The position numbers and the translations under genes are program-made. The notes under the pieces are model-generated. The model did no database searches, was not told the origin of the DNA, and was given only the letters and a program-made list of their open reading frames with translations. From Petunia secreta (taxonomy: Eukaryota; Streptophyta; Magnoliopsida; Solanales; Solanaceae), in NCBI GenBank assembly GCA_029990175.1, contig JARKIP010000023.1:25067501-25131500 (forward strand): DNA of 64,000 bases, given 5' to 3'. This document shows, one piece after another, positions 59,640-64,000 of this stretch; position 1 is the first letter of the stretch, and each line of letters opens with the position of its first letter.

Positions 59640-60700
59640 ATTTTTAGGGGGAATTACAAATATATACAACCCTAACACTAAAATTACAAAAAATAATAAT
59701 ACTATACCACTTTACAAAAAATATCAATACATTTTTTACATAGTATATACAAAACCCATTTAAACCATACAAATTAGAGTTTTACCCTCTCCCTTCCCCA
59801 CTGCTACACTGATTCGGCGCCGCCATCACCTGCAACCAGTCGTCGGTGACCGGATTTTTTTTTGGTTTTAAAATCTGGAAAGAATTGTAGTGCATAAACA
59901 TACAAAATAAACTTTCATACTTAAAAAAATATTTGATTTGATCTATAAAAATACATAAACATACATAAAAATACTTTCATATTAAAAAAAATTAGATTTG
60001 ATCTATAAAAATACATAAAGATACATTAAAACACTAGAAATGTATATGCATCACATATACAAACACATACAAAAAGGGATTTATATACATACAAAGGTTT
60101 TATGGTCACATATTTAACACACACATACACACAAATACAAGGTTATACAAAAAAAACATAAATTGACATACAAAATATGTAGGTTGAAATACACATACGC
60201 AAATATACAATAAATTTACATAGACATTCAAAAACTTTAATTGTATTTATATACCAAAACATATACATACACACCAATACAAAACTTATGCATAAATATA
60301 CACATAAATACATATACAAAACAAAATAAAACATAAAAAAAAAGAGAAACAGATCAGAAATAGATCTGTAGCAGCAACAGAGCCGTCAATCTGGTGGCGG
60401 AGCAGCGGCAATGAATGGCGGAAAGAAGCAGCAGTAACGTCACCTCGTGGTTGTTCACCATAGGCACAGATCGCCGCAGATGGAGGAAGAGGACGGGAGG
60501 GAGGGAGGTTGGGTGGGTGGATGGAGGAGGGGAGAGAAGAGATAGAGAAATTAGGGTTTTGGGGTAGAGAGAGAGGAAGGAAATGAAAATGGTATGTTTT
60601 GTAAAAATGTAGAAAGTATTGTTACATAGGGTAAATATTTAAAAGTATTGGTATATTATGTAATTATGCTATTAGGATAGTCACATGGTGTAAATTTATT
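59640..60700. mobile_element. MULE-like insertion with gene-like GC-rich parts
   Basis: This sequence is absent from the matching place in D's other LTR (near 565-590). The outer 100 bp on both sides are A/T-rich and similar in inverted orientation (AAATTACA...ACTATACC motifs), suggesting long imperfect terminal inverted repeats. Inside are GC-rich, genic-looking segments (59780-59860 with GGCGCCGCCATCACC; 60360-60550 with GGCGGAGCAGCGG and GGAGGAAGAGG). A TSD could not be settled because both ends fall in T/A-rich text with an ATTT repeat (60698-60728). Confidence 0.5.
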
Positions 60701-60728
60701 TATTTATTTATTTATTTATTTATTTTGC
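60698..60728. repeat. (ATTT)n microsatellite
   Basis: About seven TTTA/ATTT units at the right edge of the MULE-like insertion. Confidence 0.85.
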
Positions 60729-60839
60729 TTTCTTTTTTATTGCTAGGGACCAAGACAAAGACTTACATAAGCCCTAAAAAAATAAGAAGTCAGCAAACGA
60801 GTTATGGGCCTAGCCCATTATTCCACATTCATAAAATAT

Positions 60840-61135
60840 GAGATTTTTCCATAAATAGCCCACAATATTTCATATTAACAAATCATTTAGCACTAATATA
60901 ATATAGCCACAATATTTATATTTAAAATTTAATTTATAATTAAAATATCAAATATAATAGATTGATATTTTGTATATATACCTTCTATACACATATATAT
61001 ATTTGCCCATATTTTTTAAATATTTATATCATCAAATTATATTTAACAAATATGCTAGGAAAAGAAAAAAAGAACAAAATATGATATACAAAAAATGGAT
61101 AAGGGTTGGGAATGGTTATGTGGGGTAAAAATCCC
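60840..61135. mobile_element. 296-bp MITE with 9-bp target duplication
   Basis: Flanked by ATAAAATAT at 60831-60839 and 61136-61144, and absent from D's other LTR, where the text runs uninterrupted through ATAAAATATTGCC (680-692). Ends GAGATTTTTCC and the complement of GTAAAAATCCC form an imperfect inverted repeat. The 9-bp duplication is typical of Mutator-like elements. Confidence 0.8.
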
Positions 61136-61417
61136 ATAAAATATCGCCATAATGTTTAAAGCCCAACTAGAAAGTGGAAAGTCCAATTGACCCGATAGCC
61201 CACTAATTATTTTTATAGAGTTATTTTCTATCATACAAACTATAAAAATACGCTCCATAATAATTTATTAAAATAATTAAAGTATAGCTAATGGTATAAA
61301 TCCTTATAAAAATATCGGGTTGTCACATCATCATACAAACTTATTGGAACTATAAAAACAATATCGACATGCATATCGGGGCTCCGGTTTACCAAAATGA
61401 TTGCGCCGGCCGTTACA

Positions 61418-62099
61418 TTTGTGTTCTACTTGTGATAATATTTATCTTTTCAATATGGTCATTAGCGAGTAGTTTTATTTTAAAAAAAAATAAGGTTATC
61501 ATCTAATAAAAAGAAATGAGATTATTTAAGATATAAGTGTACAAAAATTTTGGACTCCCGCATTACAAACAAAATTATACATGAGTAAAACAATTTTTGA
61601 AATATAATCATAAAATTCCACAATTGTACATGACAATTGTTAATTAGACAACAGAATGGATGAATTGTGACGGGTTATTCAAACTCCTATGAAATGATTA
61701 TTGTGGAGAAATAGCAGAAGAGAGTTGATAGGTTGCTGCTTACTTTACAATAAAGAGTTTATGAGATAGAAATTGTTGGGGACTGGGGCGTTGCAGCAAG
61801 GAAAAAGGAGCGAGAGTTTTGCGGTTAAAAAAGAGACGTGCTTTGTGACAATCTGAATGGTAGAAAGACTTGGTGATAGATCTATTTAATTAAGTGCAAT
61901 TAAAATCTATTAAGTGGTTTTTGAAGAAAAAAATAATTGCACTTAATAGGCTGAGATCTGAATAATTCAAATTCAGACATCCATTAAATACAAACAAATG
62001 AGGCCTAAATGATGCTCGAGGTGATTTTTTGAAAATGTGGTTCACCTTAGAAAAGTAAATGGAAGTGACTTTGTTGACGGATATAAAATATTGATATAA
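61418..62099. other. Right flank of the nest, no feature seen
   Basis: A/T-rich sequence beyond element D. No open frame, RNA gene or clear transposon end was recognised. Confidence 0.6.
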
Positions 62100-63110
62100 C
62101 GCTGTTCTTTTTTTTTTTTTAATTTAAATTTGCATAATATATTTTTAATATAAATTACTAGATAATAAACACATTTAAGAAAACCTATATTCTCATATAT
62201 AAACAATCAATAAAATAAAATAAACTATGACATGATGATGTAACACTACAAGATACTAGTAGATATTGCAAAGGATAGATAGATATGGAATAAAGAACAA
62301 CCGTACGAACACAAAAGCTTGAACAATATAAGAAAAATTCAATATATCTTAGGTTCTAGAAGCGAGGAAAGTATATATCCCAATAAAAGGAGCGACAAAT
62401 GTATAATTATTAAGTTAAGTGATAGCTAATAAAATTTATACGTGAAAATGTGATTATATTAAATAATAGAAATGCAGGAACAATCGAATGAAAAAAGATG
62501 AAAAAAATTAATAAAGTACAAAAATTTAACAATATAAGGATAATACTTATTTAAACACCAGATGATAATGTTTTTGAATTGTGAGAAAAAATCACAACTC
62601 ATATTTCAGGTTGTTCTTTTTTTTTTTTTTTAAATTTAAATTTGCATAATATATTTTTAATATAAATTACTAGATAATAACACATTTAAGAAAACCTATA
62701 TTCTCATATATAAACAATCAATAAAAAAAATAAACTATGACACGATGATGTAAAGCTAGATACTAGTAGATATTGCAAATGATAGATAGATATGGAATAA
62801 AGAACAACCACAAAAGCTTGAACAATAAAAGAAAAATTCAATATATCTTAGGTTCTAGAAGCGAGGAAAGTATATATCCCAATAAAAGGAGAGACAAATG
62901 TATAATTATTAAGTTAAGTGATAGCTAATAAAATTTATATGTGAAAATGTGATTATATTAAATAATAGAAACGCAGGAAAAATCGAATGAAAAAAGATGA
63001 AAAAAATTAATAAATTACAAAAAGTTAACAATATAAGGATAATACTTATTTAAACACCAGATGATAATGTTTTTGAATTGTGAGAAAAAAATCACAACTC
63101 ATATTTCATG
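62100..63110. repeat. 512-bp tandem duplication
   Basis: Two direct copies, about 62100-62609 and 62610-63110, each starting with TGTTC followed by a long T run and TTTGCATAATATATTT (62129 and 62641). They differ by scattered point changes and small indels (for example ACACTACAAGATAC against AGCTAGATAC). No protein or RNA gene was seen. Confidence 0.9.
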
Positions 63111-63139
63111 TTGGTAACTCAGTAGCTTTTCTTTGGAAT

Positions 63140-63368
63140 GGAACAAATAGTTGAATAGATGTGGGAAAGAAGATTTTTAACGACCAGATAAGAATCCGGT
63201 CGTAAAACTTTTAACGTCGGAGGTTATAACGACCGGTGACGACCAGCTTTTTCCCGGTCGTTAGTGACAAATAACGACCGTATTTTGACTTTTGACGACC
63301 AAATTTCCCTTCGCTGAAGACCTCGTTTCTTATAGTGGAACAAATAGTTGAATAGACGTGGAAAAGAA
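63140..63368. mobile_element. CACTA-like terminal fragment flanked by 32-bp direct repeats
   Basis: 63172-63337 ends TTTCTTATAGTG, the complement of the CACTATAAGAAA type terminus of CACTA (En/Spm) transposons. It contains many ACGACC/GGTCGT subterminal motifs, as CACTA ends do. The matching other end is not present. A 32-bp direct repeat (GGAACAAATAGTTGAATAGA...) lies on both sides at 63140-63171 and 63337-63368 with two mismatches. Confidence 0.6.
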
Positions 63369-63915
63369 TAAATTTTCTTTCCTCATCTATTTTGAATTTT
63401 AATTATTATATATTTGTCATTGTTATTCGAATTATGATAGTAAATCATGAATTGAACAAATACATGGAAACAGTTTGGGGATATAAACAGGTGTATATAT
63501 AAACATACTTTGGAAAACTTACTGAATTAAAATACAAGATAGATGAGAGAAAGGAGTCAAGGTGATCTTTCAATAAACGACAAGTCATATTATGGATATA
63601 TATAACAGAACTATTAATAAACAAAGAAAACATGATAAAAAAATTTGTGCATCCACTGCATTGGACATTAGTGACAACGAAGTGCAAGAGAATCCAACTC
63701 CACAAGATTGTTTACAATAAATTTGGTTATATAATTTATAATATGAACAATTATAAATTTAGCTAATACATATAAATTAATAATATTTTTTCTTAGTAAT
63801 CTATGAGTAGAAATGGAAGTAGGAAAACGCCTCTTTGGTACCATAACATTTACGCTTTTATATATATTTGTTTTTCATTTTCAATTTGTTTTTTAGTTGT
63901 TATAAATTGAATTTC

Positions 63916-63918
<3 letters not shown>
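63369..63918. other. A/T-rich flank, no feature seen
   Basis: The minus-strand frame at 63445-63705 (86 codons) shows no recognised domain and has no supporting context. Confidence 0.5.

Positions 63919-63984
<66 letters not shown>
63919..63984. repeat. (AT)n microsatellite
   Basis: About 33 AT units close to the right edge of the window. Confidence 0.95.
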
Positions 63985-63987
<3 letters not shown>

Positions 63988-64000
63988 TAATAACAAGGAG

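Larger units (their letters stand above)
442..61417 (-). mobile_element. Element D: outer nested LTR retrotransposon, non-autonomous
   Basis: D is the outermost retrotransposon in the window. Its 5' LTR (57642-61417) and the visible part of its 3' LTR (442-956) share long stretches of text, for example CCATACCTGGTGCCTGAACC at about 473 and 59541. The initiator-Met-type PBS next to 57642 and the PPT next to 956 fix the minus orientation. Once F, A and C are removed, about 3.5 kb of internal sequence remains, in four pieces, and none of it gives a convincing gag or pol product. The leader just inside the PBS resembles that of B1 and B2 (a GGCATTTAGGAA block), which points to a Tekay/chromovirus-derived non-autonomous family. 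Its outer TSD cannot be tested because the left end is outside the window. Confidence 0.8.
57642..61417 (-). repeat. Element D 5' LTR, with two later insertions
   Basis: 3,776 bp from TGTAACGGCCGG at 61417 to TTGGATCGTGACA at 57642 on the minus strand. About 1.07 kb (59640-60700) and 296 bp (60840-61135) are later insertions that are absent from the 3' LTR, leaving about 2.4 kb of LTR. A roughly 60-bp unit containing ACTATCAATATGGA is repeated near 58328 and 58388 with partial copies on both sides (58260-58455). Confidence 0.88.

Noticed and set aside
62243..62254. CACTACAAGA as the left end of a CACTA element matching 63337
   Set aside because: It lies inside the 512-bp duplicated unit, is altered in the second copy, and has no matching subterminal motifs.

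Overview
This window is plant nuclear DNA and consists almost entirely of nested LTR retrotransposons. No cellular gene, tRNA, rRNA or CRISPR array is supported. The terminal text (TGTCACGACCC-type and TGAAACGACC...GGGTCGTGTCA LTRs) and the mix of Athila-like, Ogre/Tat-like and Tekay-like elements suggest a Solanaceae species. That assignment comes from family knowledge, not from a host gene. I solved the nest by reading LTR ends, target-site duplications (TSDs), primer binding sites (PBS) and polypurine tracts (PPT) directly.

Layout. The oldest frame is element D (minus strand, initiator-Met PBS). Its 5' LTR is 57642-61417, and the visible part of its 3' LTR is 442-956. Its internal sequence is split into four pieces (957-2284, 19805-21156, 49962-50725, 57557-57641) by three insertions. 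(1) F, 2285-19804, is a minus-strand Ogre/Tat-like element with a tRNA-Arg-type PBS. It has a decayed ORF1 ending in a poly-Glu tail, a 71-bp tandem array and no gag-pol; its 3' LTR is truncated, and a solo Ogre-like LTR (G, 5190-8670, TSD CAAAT) sits inside it. (2) A, 21157-49961, TSD GTTAT, is a minus-strand Athila-like Ty3/gypsy element whose Gag, protease, RT, RNase H and integrase remnants are still readable. Two members of one non-autonomous Tekay-derived family are inserted in it in opposite orientations: B1 (26621-35956, minus, TSD AAGAC) and B2 (37855-46852, plus, TSD AGTTA). A 305-bp MITE also interrupts its integrase. (3) C, 50726-57556, TSD GTGCA, is a young non-autonomous element with nearly identical LTRs and a single intact 347-codon zinc-knuckle ORF. 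Element E (1-441) is the end of a further LTR inserted into D's 3' LTR. D's 5' LTR carries a MULE-like insertion and a 296-bp MITE with a 9-bp TSD. Sequence right of 61417 is the AT-rich flank, with a 512-bp tandem duplication and a CACTA-like end.

How the parts relate. A is the only element with a full set of protein domains, and it is dead: it has stops, frameshifts, nested insertions and a Val where the integrase catalytic Glu should be. B1, B2, C, D and F lack a usable pol, so they must have depended on enzymes supplied in trans. The most interesting signals are cis-acting. A stem-loop with loop AGGA lies just upstream of the PPT; its stem differs in sequence between B and C but remains a perfect 8-bp pair, with weaker versions in A and D. 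A and C also share an LTR-end motif at the same distance from the LTR terminus, a second internal PPT-like tract, and a CX2CX3HX4C knuckle spacing. The B family carries an inverted integrase fragment in both copies.
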